A stretch of DNA of 39,575 nucleotides, taken from positions 1 through 39,575 of the forward strand of contig VXOI01000075.1 of NCBI GenBank assembly GCA_009840175.1. The letters are read 5' to 3'. How positions within the stretch are numbered: the stretch's first letter is position 1; the number at the start of each line of letters is the position of its first letter. The notes below the pieces were generated by a model that saw only the letters and a list, made by a program, of their open reading frames with translations, ran no database searches and was not told the origin of the DNA. Made by a program: the position numbers and the translations under genes. Source of the stretch: Chloroflexota bacterium (GTDB lineage Bacteria > Chloroflexota > Dehalococcoidia > Lucifugimonadales > UBA3495). Below are positions 7,449-15,363 of this stretch, one piece after another.

Positions 7449-9314
7449 ATGGACATACTGATACGCATTAACAGCATCGCCTGGCAGTTCCGCACCCGCC
7501 TTATCCTGGCATACGTCACCGTTGCCCTGTCCGTCATTTTCTCTCTCTTCATCCCCTATCTCTTCGGCCGGGCCGTAGATACGCTGGTTTGGTTCGACGA
7601 AGTTACCGAAACCTTCCACGGGAAAGACCCGGCGACCGAGACGCTGGTCTGGCTCGCCGTTGGCCTTCTGGCCGCCAGCCTGTGCCGGGGGGTTTTCGAC
7701 TTCGCCCGCACCTACACCACCGACTCGCTGTCGCAGAAGGTCTGCTACGTGCTGCGCAACCTCTTCTACAACAAGCTACAGCACATGAGCTTTGCCTACC
7801 ACGACAAGGAGCACACCGGCGACCTGATGTCCAAGGCTACAGCAGATGTAGAGGCCATCCGGCGCTACGTTAACATGGGGATGATACGCTCCATCGAAGC
7901 GGGCTTGCGGGCCATCGTGCTGCCGGCAATCCTCGTCTTCATCAACTGGGAACTGGCGCTGATAAGCCTGGCCTTTATACCCTTTATAGTCGTGCGTTCC
8001 GTTCTTGTGATGGGCCGCCTGCGCGCCATGTGGACGCAGGTGCAGATAACAATGGGCGAGACGGTCACCGTCCTCCAGGAAAACCTGGTGGGCATGAACG
8101 TCGTCAAGGCTTTCGCCTCAGAAGAATTCGAGAAGCGAAAGTACGACCGCAAGGCCCAGCAGTTGCAGGGTGAATACTTCCTCTCGGAGCGGACGCAAGG
8201 CACCAACAGCGCCTGGATGTCCTTCTACTTCACCATCGCCTTGGGGCTGATTCTGTGGTACGGCGGCTGGGAAGTTCTGCGGGGCGACCTTTCCGTCGGC
8301 GAAATGGCTACGTTCATGCTATTTCTGAACCAGCTCACCTTCCCGGTTCGCATGGCCGGATTCATCATCAACAGCTTCTCGCGGGCCATCTCCTCGGGCC
8401 GCCGCCTGTTCGACGTGCTGGACGCCAAGTCGCCGGTGCTGGAGCGGGATGACGCCCTGGAGCTGGAACGGGCCGAGGGAACGGTCCGCTTCGAGAACGT
8501 TTCCTTCGGGTACGACCCCAGAACCCCGGCCCTGCGCAACGTCACCATCACGGCTGAGAAGAATCAGGTCATCGCCATCCTGGGCGCGCCGGGCAGCGGT
8601 AAAAGCACCATCGTAAACCTGCTGCCCCGCTTCTACGAAGTGGAAGAGGGCCGCATCACCATTGACGGACAAGATGTCCGTAACTTCACTCTTGAGTCTC
8701 TCCGGCGCAACATAGGCATCGTCCAGCAGGACGTATTCCTGTTCAGCGCCACTATCCGCGACAACATCGCCTACGGCGCCTCCGATGCATCCATGGAAGA
8801 TGTGATTCGCGCTGCCAGGGTGGCCCAACTCCACGACCACATAATGACGCTGCCCGACGGCTACGACACCTGGGTGGGCGAGCGCGGCACCACCTTGTCG
8901 GGCGGACAGCGCCAGAGGCTGTCCATCGCCCGCAGCGTGCTGATAGACCCGCCGGTGCTGATTCTCGACGACTCCACCTCCAGCGTGGACGTGGAGACGG
9001 AGCGGCTGATTCACCGCGCTATGGTGGCGGTGATGCAAGGCCGCACGACCTTCGTCATCGCCCATCGCCTCAGCACCGTGCAGAACGCCGACCACATCAT
9101 CGTGCTCGACAAGGGGCGGATAGTGGAGCAGGGCACCCACTACGGGTTGTACGAGGCCAATGGCATATACCGGGAGATTCTGGAGCTCCAGTTGCGCCCG
9201 CAAGAGGAGCTGATGCTGGATGTCACTATCGACTCCGCCATGACCGTAGCGGAAGAAGCAGAAACCACAGCCGTCCCCGCATTTCTAAGAGGGCGGGAAG
9301 CGCAGGAGGCCTGA
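7449..9314 (+). CDS. ABC exporter half-transporter, degenerate-site subunit
   Basis: This 621-residue half-transporter has six N-terminal membrane helices (type IV exporter fold, about 15-320) and a nucleotide-binding domain. Walker A is GAPGSGKST with Lys385, the signature is LSGGQ (483-487), and Walker B ends LILDD. The catalytic position after the Walker B Asp507 is Asp508 instead of Glu. In heterodimeric exporters such as TM287/288 and BmrCD this substitution marks the subunit that forms the inactive, regulatory ATP site. The next gene starts one base after this stop and carries the intact Glu, so the two very likely form a heterodimeric drug or lipid exporter. The substrate cannot be read from the sequence. 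Confidence 0.94.
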   Translation: MDILIRINSIAWQFRTRLILAYVTVALSVIFSLFIPYLFGRAVDTLVWFDEVTETFHGKDPATETLVWLAVGLLAASLCRGVFDFARTYTTDSLSQKVCYVLRNLFYNKLQHMSFAYHDKEHTGDLMSKATADVEAIRRYVNMGMIRSIEAGLRAIVLPAILVFINWELALISLAFIPFIVVRSVLVMGRLRAMWTQVQITMGETVTVLQENLVGMNVVKAFASEEFEKRKYDRKAQQLQGEYFLSERTQGTNSAWMSFYFTIALGLILWYGGWEVLRGDLSVGEMATFMLFLNQLTFPVRMAGFIINSFSRAISSGRRLFDVLDAKSPVLERDDALELERAEGTVRFENVSFGYDPRTPALRNVTITAEKNQVIAILGAPGSGKSTIVNLLPRFYEVEEGRITIDGQDVRNFTLESLRRNIGIVQQDVFLFSATIRDNIAYGASDASMEDVIRAARVAQLHDHIMTLPDGYDTWVGERGTTLSGGQRQRLSIARSVLIDPPVLILDDSTSSVDVETERLIHRAMVAVMQGRTTFVIAHRLSTVQNADHIIVLDKGRIVEQGTHYGLYEANGIYREILELQLRPQEELMLDVTIDSAMTVAEEAETTAVPAFLRGREAQEA

Positions 9315-9315
9315 T

Positions 9316-11292
9316 ATGCGAATGTCCGGAGGAGGCGGCGGCTTCGGCGGTATGTTGGGCAACATGCGGGGACTGAACGCCTCCGGCGACCGCGCCGCCA
9401 CCGTCGACAATCTCAGCGATGACTCCGTCGTGGGCGCCGCTTACGACCACAAGGTCGTGATGCGGCTCCTGACCTACATCGCGCCTTACAAACGCTGGGC
9501 CATCCTCGCTATTCTCTCCGTCACCCTCTACACCGGGGCCAATGTCTGTATCCCGCTGTTGGTCAAGCTAGGCATAGATGATGCCATCAAGTCAGGAAAC
9601 CTGGCCCTGTTGCACTGGATTGGCGTGGCATTCCTGCTGGTGGCGGTCGTGCATTTCGTATCGAACTATTGCCAGTTCGTTTTCATGCCCAAAGTCGGGC
9701 AGGGCATCCTGTATTCCCTGCGAACCAAGATGTTCAACCATTTGCAGGAAATGTCCCCTTCCTTCTATCACCGCACCCCGGTAGGACGCATTATGTCGCG
9801 CAGTCAAAGCGACGTATTGCAGTTGCAGGAAACCTTCGAGCTGATCGTCCAGAGCTTTTCCGATCTCCTGAGCCTCTTCGGCATCATCACGCTGATGATG
9901 ATCTTGGATTGGCAACTGGCGCTCATCTGTCTGAGCATAACCCCGCCCCTGTTCTTCATCCTGGGCTACTGGCAAAAGTTCGCCCGGCACTCCTTCTTCC
10001 GCATCCGCCGGGCCATCGACAGGGTCACCGGCGAATACAACCAGAACATCACGGGGATTCGGGTGGTGCAGAGCCTCAACCGTCAAGACACCAACATGGC
10101 CCACTTCGACGAGTTGAACTCAGAGCATCTCAACGCCAACATGGAGGCCAGCCGTTATTCCGGCTCCCTCCAGCCAGTGGTGGAGCTGCTCATCGGCATT
10201 GCCATGGGGTTCGGTGTGGTGCTGGCCGGCGGAGTGATGGCCAAGGGAGGAGTCCTGGAATTGGGCGTGCTGGTGGCCTTCGCCCTCTGGATTCAGCGGT
10301 TCTTTGAGCCCATCCGCCAGTTGACCATGCAGTACAGCCAGCTCCAGCGCGCCATGGCCGCCGGCGTCCGCATCTTCGAGGTGCTAGACCTGGAGCCCGA
10401 GGTGAAGGACGAGCCCGACGCCGAGGAGCTGCCCCAGATTCAAGGAGAAATCCGCTTTGAGAACGTATACTTCCACTACGTGCCGGGCGTTGATGTACTG
10501 AAGGACATCAACCTGCATATCCGGCCCGGGGAGAATGTCGCCATAGTAGGTTCCACTGGCGCTGGCAAGAGCACCATGGTTACCCTCATTCACCGCTTCG
10601 CTGACGTAACCCAGGGGCGCATCATGGTGGACGGCTACGACATACGCCACGTCACCCGCCAGTCGCTTGCGGGCCAGATGAGCATGGTGCTACAGGAGCC
10701 ATACCTTTTTTCTGGGACTGTGGCCGACAACATTCGGTATAACCAAGAAGACGCCACCGAAGAAGAGGTAATAGAAGCGGCCAAGACCGTCGGCGCCCAT
10801 GATTTCATAATGAACTTGGAGAATGACTACGACACGGTGCTGGCCGAGCGTGGAGTAAACCTGAGTGTGGGCCAACGCCAATTGCTCAGCTTCGCCCGCG
10901 CTGTGGTGGGCGACCCTCGCGTCATCATCCTGGACGAGGCCACGGCAAACATAGACACGCAGACCGAGCTGATGATCCAAGAAGCGCTACAGCGAGTGTT
11001 GGTGGGACGAACTTCCATCGTTATTGCTCACCGCCTCTCCACGGTACGCAACGCCGACAAGATTATAGTCCTGAACAGGGGTGAACTGGTGGAGATGGGG
11101 TCTCACGAGGAACTTCTGGCCCTGAACGGCGTATATGAGAGACTGTACGCAGTAAATTACGGCCTGCTTGCCGAATCCGACACCGCCGCTGAACTGGATG
11201 CGCTGGAGCGTGGCGAGCGGCGCGGAGCGAGCGCTGGCGAGCCCGATTCTCTTCCTGGGGCAGGCTTGTTGCCTGCACCGGCAGACGACTAA
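9316..11292 (+). CDS. ABC exporter half-transporter, catalytic-site subunit
   Basis: This is the partner of the preceding gene, translationally close: the ATG at 9316 is one base after the previous stop, with AGGAGG at 9304-9309. The 658 residues comprise a glycine-rich N-terminus, six membrane helices (about 45-350) and a nucleotide-binding domain with Walker A GSTGAGKST (Lys418), signature LSVGQ (516-520, Val for the usual second-position Gly) and Walker B IILDE with catalytic Glu541. The altered signature would face the degenerate Walker site of the partner, which agrees with an asymmetric heterodimer. The last 40 residues or so are Ala/Glu/Arg-rich and probably unstructured. It exports an unknown substrate from the cytoplasm. 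Confidence 0.94.
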   Translation: MRMSGGGGGFGGMLGNMRGLNASGDRAATVDNLSDDSVVGAAYDHKVVMRLLTYIAPYKRWAILAILSVTLYTGANVCIPLLVKLGIDDAIKSGNLALLHWIGVAFLLVAVVHFVSNYCQFVFMPKVGQGILYSLRTKMFNHLQEMSPSFYHRTPVGRIMSRSQSDVLQLQETFELIVQSFSDLLSLFGIITLMMILDWQLALICLSITPPLFFILGYWQKFARHSFFRIRRAIDRVTGEYNQNITGIRVVQSLNRQDTNMAHFDELNSEHLNANMEASRYSGSLQPVVELLIGIAMGFGVVLAGGVMAKGGVLELGVLVAFALWIQRFFEPIRQLTMQYSQLQRAMAAGVRIFEVLDLEPEVKDEPDAEELPQIQGEIRFENVYFHYVPGVDVLKDINLHIRPGENVAIVGSTGAGKSTMVTLIHRFADVTQGRIMVDGYDIRHVTRQSLAGQMSMVLQEPYLFSGTVADNIRYNQEDATEEEVIEAAKTVGAHDFIMNLENDYDTVLAERGVNLSVGQRQLLSFARAVVGDPRVIILDEATANIDTQTELMIQEALQRVLVGRTSIVIAHRLSTVRNADKIIVLNRGELVEMGSHEELLALNGVYERLYAVNYGLLAESDTAAELDALERGERRGASAGEPDSLPGAGLLPAPADD

Positions 11293-11346
11293 GCGTCCAG
11301 CCGGAAGGAAATCCTGGCTCTGATCCAATAGCAAAAGGTAGTTGCC

Positions 11347-12318
11347 ATGTATTCGCAAATCCTGACACCGCTGGACGGCTCAGAGGTATCGGAGAGGGTG
11401 CTCCCCTTCGCGCGATCACTCGCGGGAGGACTGTCCTTGCCGATGACGCTCTTATATGCCATTGAGCCGGAACTACTGACCATTCCTAGGACCCTGAATC
11501 CTTCCCTGCACGTCCATGAAATGGTCGCCCATCGCCTTCGGCAGGCCAGGGGTTATGCGGACCCCTTGGCCACCCATTTGAGGAATGAGGGCTTGGCTGT
11601 TCAGGTAGAGGTTCCCCAGAGAGAGCCAGCCGAGGCGATAGTCGAAGAAGCGGGGAAAGATGAGGGCACTCTCATAACAATGTCCAGCCACGGCCGTTCC
11701 GGGCTGGCCCGCTGGTGGATGGGGAGTGTGACCGACAAGGTACTGCATCTCACCAATAACCCGCTTCTGGTCATCCACTCTACTTCAGGGCAGCAGGCCG
11801 CGGCGGAGAGCAGTTTTCAGCGCATGACCGTTCCCGTTGACGGCTCGGAATTGGCGGAGTCAATTCTGCCTCACGCCGTTTACCTGTCTGCCGCCATGAA
11901 CCTTGCCATTGACCTAGTGCAGGTAAACCCTTCCCGGGACGATTACTACCGGTCCTTGTCGGTTGGCCCTTCAGAAGTGGCCCGAGTGACCCCTTCCTAC
12001 GAGGAATACATACATATTGTGGACGCAGAGGCTGAAGAGTATCTGGCTGAACTGAAGGGACGTCTCACGCAACAGGGCGCTGCGTCGGTAGAGACCCACC
12101 TGATGCACGGCCCGCCGGCGGATACCATCGCGGACCTGGCCGCGTCCACACCGAACAACTTGGTAGCCATGACCACCCACGGACGCTCCGGGGTTGGCCG
12201 CATGGTGCTGGGCAGCGTAGCCGAGCGCGTAGTCCGCCAATCCGGTGACCCCGTGCTGCTTGTAAGGGGCACACGGAGCCGACAGGCCCCCTTGACGGGC
12301 GCGCTGGCCACGTCTTAA
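11347..12318 (+). CDS. Tandem-domain universal stress protein (UspA family)
   Basis: Two Usp domains lie in one 323-residue chain, at about 1-146 and 155-305. Each ends with the ATP-binding pattern G-x2-G-x9-GS: SSHGRSGLARWWMGSV in the first and TTHGRSGVGRMVLGSV in the second. Both keep the N-terminal D-G-S-E motif (LTPLDGSE and VPVDGSE). The protein is cytosolic, and family members bind ATP or AMP and act in stress survival. It starts 54 bases after the exporter genes, so it may be co-transcribed with them. The ATG at 11347 follows AAAGGTAG. Confidence 0.93.
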   Translation: MYSQILTPLDGSEVSERVLPFARSLAGGLSLPMTLLYAIEPELLTIPRTLNPSLHVHEMVAHRLRQARGYADPLATHLRNEGLAVQVEVPQREPAEAIVEEAGKDEGTLITMSSHGRSGLARWWMGSVTDKVLHLTNNPLLVIHSTSGQQAAAESSFQRMTVPVDGSELAESILPHAVYLSAAMNLAIDLVQVNPSRDDYYRSLSVGPSEVARVTPSYEEYIHIVDAEAEEYLAELKGRLTQQGAASVETHLMHGPPADTIADLAASTPNNLVAMTTHGRSGVGRMVLGSVAERVVRQSGDPVLLVRGTRSRQAPLTGALATS

Positions 12319-12457
12319 CCACGCAACAGCCACCGCTTGGCCAAAGGATTTCTGAACTGCAAGGGGCCTGCGATGGAATCCTCAGCCCCCTTTCTCCTGG
12401 CATATTCGTTGCGACCGACTCTTCGGCACGCACGGGCGCGCTGTCTTACAATGTCTT
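12319..12457. other. Convergent spacer, nothing clear
   Basis: The universal stress gene ends and the FrnE-like gene ends here from the other strand. I find no strong terminator hairpin, tRNA or small gene in these 139 bases. Confidence 0.5.
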
Positions 12458-13090
12458 CTATTGACTCAGGTAGCGTTCCATGGCCTGCTTAAAGACCGGG
12501 TAGGGATGAGCGCCGGTGAAGAGCAGGTTGCCCACCAGGAAGGTAGGGATGCCGTTGATGCCGTATTGCAGGGCCTCCCGGTATTGGGCTATGACCGTCT
12601 GCGAGTGAGTGCCCTGCTCTAGCGCCCTGGTCATATCCGCTCCATCCAACCCCACGCTGTCCGCGATGGTTTCCAGCACCTCTATCTGGCCGATGTCCTT
12701 ACGGTCTTCCCAGAAGGACTTGTAGGCGGCGTGGTGAAACTCCATGAACTTACCGTGCTGCTGGGCGTACTCTGTCGCTTCCAGAGAGTAGAGGGTGTTG
12801 GGAGTGTTAGGCGGTGGGCGCATGATCAGCCCAGACTCCCGGGCCTGCCCTCTCAGTGGTTCCGACAATTCGTCCTCAGTCTCCCCAGGCCGGGTCGGGC
12901 GTTCAGCGCCTTCCCGGGGAGTGTCAGGGCGAAGGAGGTAGGCACGCCCTTCCACTTCGATTTCGAATTCCTTAGCCAGCTTGTCGACCCGTTCCAGGCC
13001 GATATAACACCACGGTCAAATGTAGTCATACCAGACGGCCACCCGGACTGAGGAATGGTCGTGCTGCCCGTTCTGAGTTTCCTGCGTCAT
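12458..13090 (-). CDS. FrnE/DsbA-family oxidoreductase, probable selenoprotein (UPWC active site)
   Basis: This is a DsbA-superfamily thiol-disulfide oxidoreductase of the FrnE type, 210 residues if the TGA at 13018-13016 (codon 25) is read as selenocysteine. The chain before and after it reads VRVAVWYDYI-[TGA]-PWCYIGLERVDKL; homologues have Cys at that place, forming C-P-W-C. The ATG at 13090 has a strong CAGGAG (13098-13103) seven bases upstream. The frame continues without another stop through the family's C-terminal block (GINGIPTFLVGN), which contains the cis-proline. Without readthrough only a 24-residue peptide is made. The GTG at 12955, the alternative start, would lose the whole active site. 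A SECIS-like hairpin follows the TGA. A recent nonsense mutation or sequencing error cannot be excluded. The gene lies 47 bases after a HAD gene on the same strand. Confidence 0.85.
12984..13018 (-). promoter_or_regulatory. Candidate bacterial SECIS hairpin after in-frame TGA
   Basis: Read on the minus strand, TGA (13018-13016) is followed after 13 bases by TCGGCC (13002-12997), a seven-base loop TGGAACG (12996-12990) and GGTCGA (12989-12984). The arms form six pairs, one of them G-U. The apical loop begins 19 bases after the TGA and has G as its second base. Both fit the known bacterial SECIS pattern (loop about 16-37 bases from UGA, G among the first two loop bases). The stem is short, so this is a candidate only. 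Confidence 0.55.
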
Positions 13091-13114
13091 GGCAATACTC
13101 CTGACGGTCGGCTA

Positions 13115-13150
13115 ATTCTCTGCCCTGCGGGAAGGGGTTACAGTGGGGAC
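13115..13150. repeat. Possible degenerate copy of the palindromic repeat
   Basis: TTCTCTGCCCTGCGGGAAGG followed by GGTTACAGTGGGGAC resembles the dispersed repeat with several mismatches. It covers the stop region of the HAD gene ending at 13138 and the spacer before the FrnE-like gene, the same kind of position other copies take. Confidence 0.45.
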
Positions 13151-13863
13151 TGAGTGCCCGATTCCGGTTCCAACAACCCGATGATTTCGCCAAGTACGGA
13201 AATCTTGGGGCAGTCTTCCACCGGCTCGTGCCAGCCGCCGCGATCCAGCAGGGCAGCCTTCATGCCCATGGCGCGAGCGCCCGCCACGTCGGAACGAACC
13301 TGGTCCCCAACATGCAGAATTTCCCCAGGTTCAACTGCGGCTCGCCGCAGGGCCTCCTGGAAAATGGGCGGGTGCGGTTTTTCCATGCCAGCCTGCGTTG
13401 AGTTGACCGCAAACTCCAGAATGTCTTCCAACCCGGCCTTTCGAATCAAAGGAACCAGGTCGGCGCGCAGGTTCGTAATCACTCCCAGGCGGTAACCCCT
13501 CTTTCGCAGAGCGTCAAGGGCTGGCATGGTATCTGCAAAGGGAGTGAACTCCTTCGGAACGGCGATGGCCAGCGACCATACCTGCCGCGCCAGGTTCACG
13601 GTCACGGGAACTCCGGCGGTTTCCAGGATAACTTGCTCGTACTCGGCGAAGAATTCCAGCCTCCGCTCAGGGGAGCGAAGCGACAGCGGGTCCTCCTCAT
13701 TAGCCCTGTTGAACAGTATATCGGCCTTGGCATAGCCCCGGCGAATGGCCTCACGAGACACATTCAGGCCCATTCTCCGGCAGGCAACCTGCTGTATATC
13801 CTCCAGCGGCGGCCAGAACCTTACCAAGGTGTTATAGAAGTCGAAGGTGATGACCCTTATCAT
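13138..13863 (-). CDS. HAD-superfamily hydrolase (subfamily IA)
   Basis: This 241-residue HAD protein has motif I FDFYNTL (nucleophile Asp8, Tyr10), motif II in VITNLRADL, motif III Lys in GMEKPHPPIF and motif IV VGDQVRSDVAGA. A helical cap lies between motifs I and II. As in the HAD gene at 1877, the second motif I acid is Tyr, as in dehalogenase-like members, but phosphatase activity is not ruled out. The start codon is ATG at 13863. It is the first gene of a two-gene minus-strand unit with the FrnE-like selenoprotein candidate. Its last residues (GTQSPL) fall in the degenerate repeat copy. The substrate is unknown. Confidence 0.88.
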   Translation of the reverse strand: MIRVITFDFYNTLVRFWPPLEDIQQVACRRMGLNVSREAIRRGYAKADILFNRANEEDPLSLRSPERRLEFFAEYEQVILETAGVPVTVNLARQVWSLAIAVPKEFTPFADTMPALDALRKRGYRLGVITNLRADLVPLIRKAGLEDILEFAVNSTQAGMEKPHPPIFQEALRRAAVEPGEILHVGDQVRSDVAGARAMGMKAALLDRGGWHEPVEDCPKISVLGEIIGLLEPESGTQSPL

Positions 13864-14034
13864 TCAGTTGTCCGGCTCAGTTGGGGAGATGTGCAAGTCT
13901 AACACGGCTAAGAGTTCAACGCGAACCCAGATATGCCTAGTGACGCTAGGCATTGGCAGCAAAGAGGCATATCAGTATTCTTGACGCACCGGGACCACTT
14001 TCCCGGAACCGTGAATCGTAGGATTGCAGCTACC

Positions 14035-14487
14035 ATGAAGCTCGCCGTTGGCGCAGACCACGCCGGATTCGACCTAAAGTCCCAGATTGTCCCTTGGCTG
14101 GAATTGTCAGGGCATGAAGTGGTGGATGTTGGCGCGCACGCATTGGACCCGGCAGACGATTATCCCGACTTCGCCGCCGCCGTCGCCCAATCGGTCAATA
14201 ACGGACAGGCAGAGCGCGGCGTGATGGTCTGCGGCAGCGGCGTGGGCGCCAGCATAGCTACCAACAAGGTAAGCGGGATCAGGTCCTGTTTGTGCCACGA
14301 CACCTACACGGCTCGGCAAGGCGTGGAACACAACAATATGAACGTCCTCTGCCTGGGTGGCCGAGTCATCGGAATCGAGACGGCCAAGGAAGTGATAACG
14401 GCTTTCGTCGGTGCGGAATTTACTGCGGAAGATCGCTTCCAGCGCCGTATAGACAAGGTCAGCGCCATCGAGCGTAACCACGACTGA
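14035..14487 (+). CDS. rpiB: Ribose-5-phosphate isomerase B
   Basis: RpiB/LacAB-family isomerase interconverting ribose 5-phosphate and ribulose 5-phosphate in the pentose phosphate pathway. The 150-residue length is normal. Motifs are GADHAGFDLK at the N-terminus, the active-site Cys of VMVCGSGVGASIATNK, and the EHNNMNVLCLGGRVIG block. I chose ATG 14035 because homology begins there, with TAGGA a little far upstream; the open frame extends back to 13933 without conserved sequence. It converges on otsB, 40 bases away. Confidence 0.94.
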   Translation: MKLAVGADHAGFDLKSQIVPWLELSGHEVVDVGAHALDPADDYPDFAAAVAQSVNNGQAERGVMVCGSGVGASIATNKVSGIRSCLCHDTYTARQGVEHNNMNVLCLGGRVIGIETAKEVITAFVGAEFTAEDRFQRRIDKVSAIERNHD

Positions 14488-14508
14488 CGAACCCGGCATT
14501 CAGGCAGG

Positions 14509-14525
14509 GCAGGATTCCTTCCTGC
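14509..14525. terminator. Weak hairpin between convergent rpiB and otsB
   Basis: GCAGGA / TCCTGC form a six-pair stem around a five-base loop, followed on the plus strand by TATTAAA. Its place between two convergent gene ends suggests a weak bidirectional terminator. Confidence 0.35.
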
Positions 14526-14527
14526 TA

Positions 14528-15331
14528 TTAAAGCTCTTCCAGCAGCAGACGCATCGTTTCCGACACTTCGCCGGGTGAATCTAACTGATGCAGGGCCACC
14601 GTACCCTGACGCGAGTCCCCGACGAACACCGCTATTCCTCCCATTTTTTGCACCATTCTGAAGCCGTCTTCGTCGGTGCGGTCGTCCCCGAAATAGACGG
14701 GTAGGAGACTGTCCTCCAGATTCCCGCCTTCGCGGGAATGACGGTGAATTTTCTTGATGGCCTTGCCTTTGTCCCACTGGATGGCCGGGCGCACCTCAAC
14801 CACCATCTTGCCCCTGGTCAGCCGTAGTTGCCCGCTCTCAACGTAAGGTCCGGCTGTTGCGGTCACCACGTCGCCAACTTCAGCTGCCAGCGGTTGAGGG
14901 GTGGCACGGAAGTGGACCGTCAGGGTAAGACCCTTGTGTTCTACGATAACGCCCGGGACATGAGCCAGCGCATCGGCCAGCGTATTCCGCACCCTGTCAA
15001 GAGTGTCGCGGGCAGCAACTGCGCCGGGGTGAATGAAATTCATGCCCGGTCCGCGAATCTCCATGCCGTGGTTGCCAGCGTGGATGAGGCCAGGGACGTC
15101 TGCCAGCACTGACAGGTCGGCAATGCTGCGGCCACTCACTATTCCGGCGATGCAACGCGGCTGGAGCGCCAAGGAAGCGAGCCGCTGACGTGTCTCCTCG
15201 GGGAGCAGCGCGTCCTCAGGACGGGCGACAATAGGCGTCAGCGTGCCGTCGTAATCAAAGAGGAGGAGGATGCGATCCGTGTTGAGAAGGCTCGCCCTGA
15301 CTGAGGGCCAGATGTTCAGCAGATGGGCCAT
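14528..15331 (-). CDS. otsB: Trehalose-6-phosphate phosphatase
   Basis: HAD-type phosphatase that dephosphorylates trehalose 6-phosphate. From Met at 15331 it has 267 residues; motif I is FDYDGTL (Asp26, Asp28), motif II lies in GIVSGRS, and the late motif is YFGDDRTDEDGF. HAGNHGMEI and DKGKAI are typical of the family. I chose 15331 because it lies 32 bases after otsA; the frame is open back to 15436, overlapping otsA. Between DKGKAIKK and LPVYFGDD sits an extra stretch, HRHSREGGNLEDS, encoded by a palindromic repeat (14720-14743) that most OtsB proteins lack. It forms an operon with otsA. Confidence 0.93.
   Translation of the reverse strand: MAHLLNIWPSVRASLLNTDRILLLFDYDGTLTPIVARPEDALLPEETRQRLASLALQPRCIAGIVSGRSIADLSVLADVPGLIHAGNHGMEIRGPGMNFIHPGAVAARDTLDRVRNTLADALAHVPGVIVEHKGLTLTVHFRATPQPLAAEVGDVVTATAGPYVESGQLRLTRGKMVVEVRPAIQWDKGKAIKKIHRHSREGGNLEDSLLPVYFGDDRTDEDGFRMVQKMGGIAVFVGDSRQGTVALHQLDSPGEVSETMRLLLEEL
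14720..14743. repeat. Palindromic repeat of ATTCCCGC..GCGGGAAT type inside otsB
   Basis: ATTCCCGC-CTTC-GCGGGAAT forms a perfect eight-pair palindrome followed by GACG. On the otsB strand it reads in frame as H-S-R-E-G-G-N. This sequence type is a widely seen dispersed bacterial repeat and is unrelated to the CCCTCTCCC repeat family in this window. Confidence 0.85.
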
Positions 15332-15363
15332 ATTATGATGCGCTAAGGCCGCGCGGGTGGGGG

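Noticed and set aside
12458-12955. Short minus-strand gene starting at GTG 12955
   Set aside because: This start lacks an SD and removes the redox motif. The in-frame ATG at 13090 with a strong SD and family sequence across the TGA explains the locus better.
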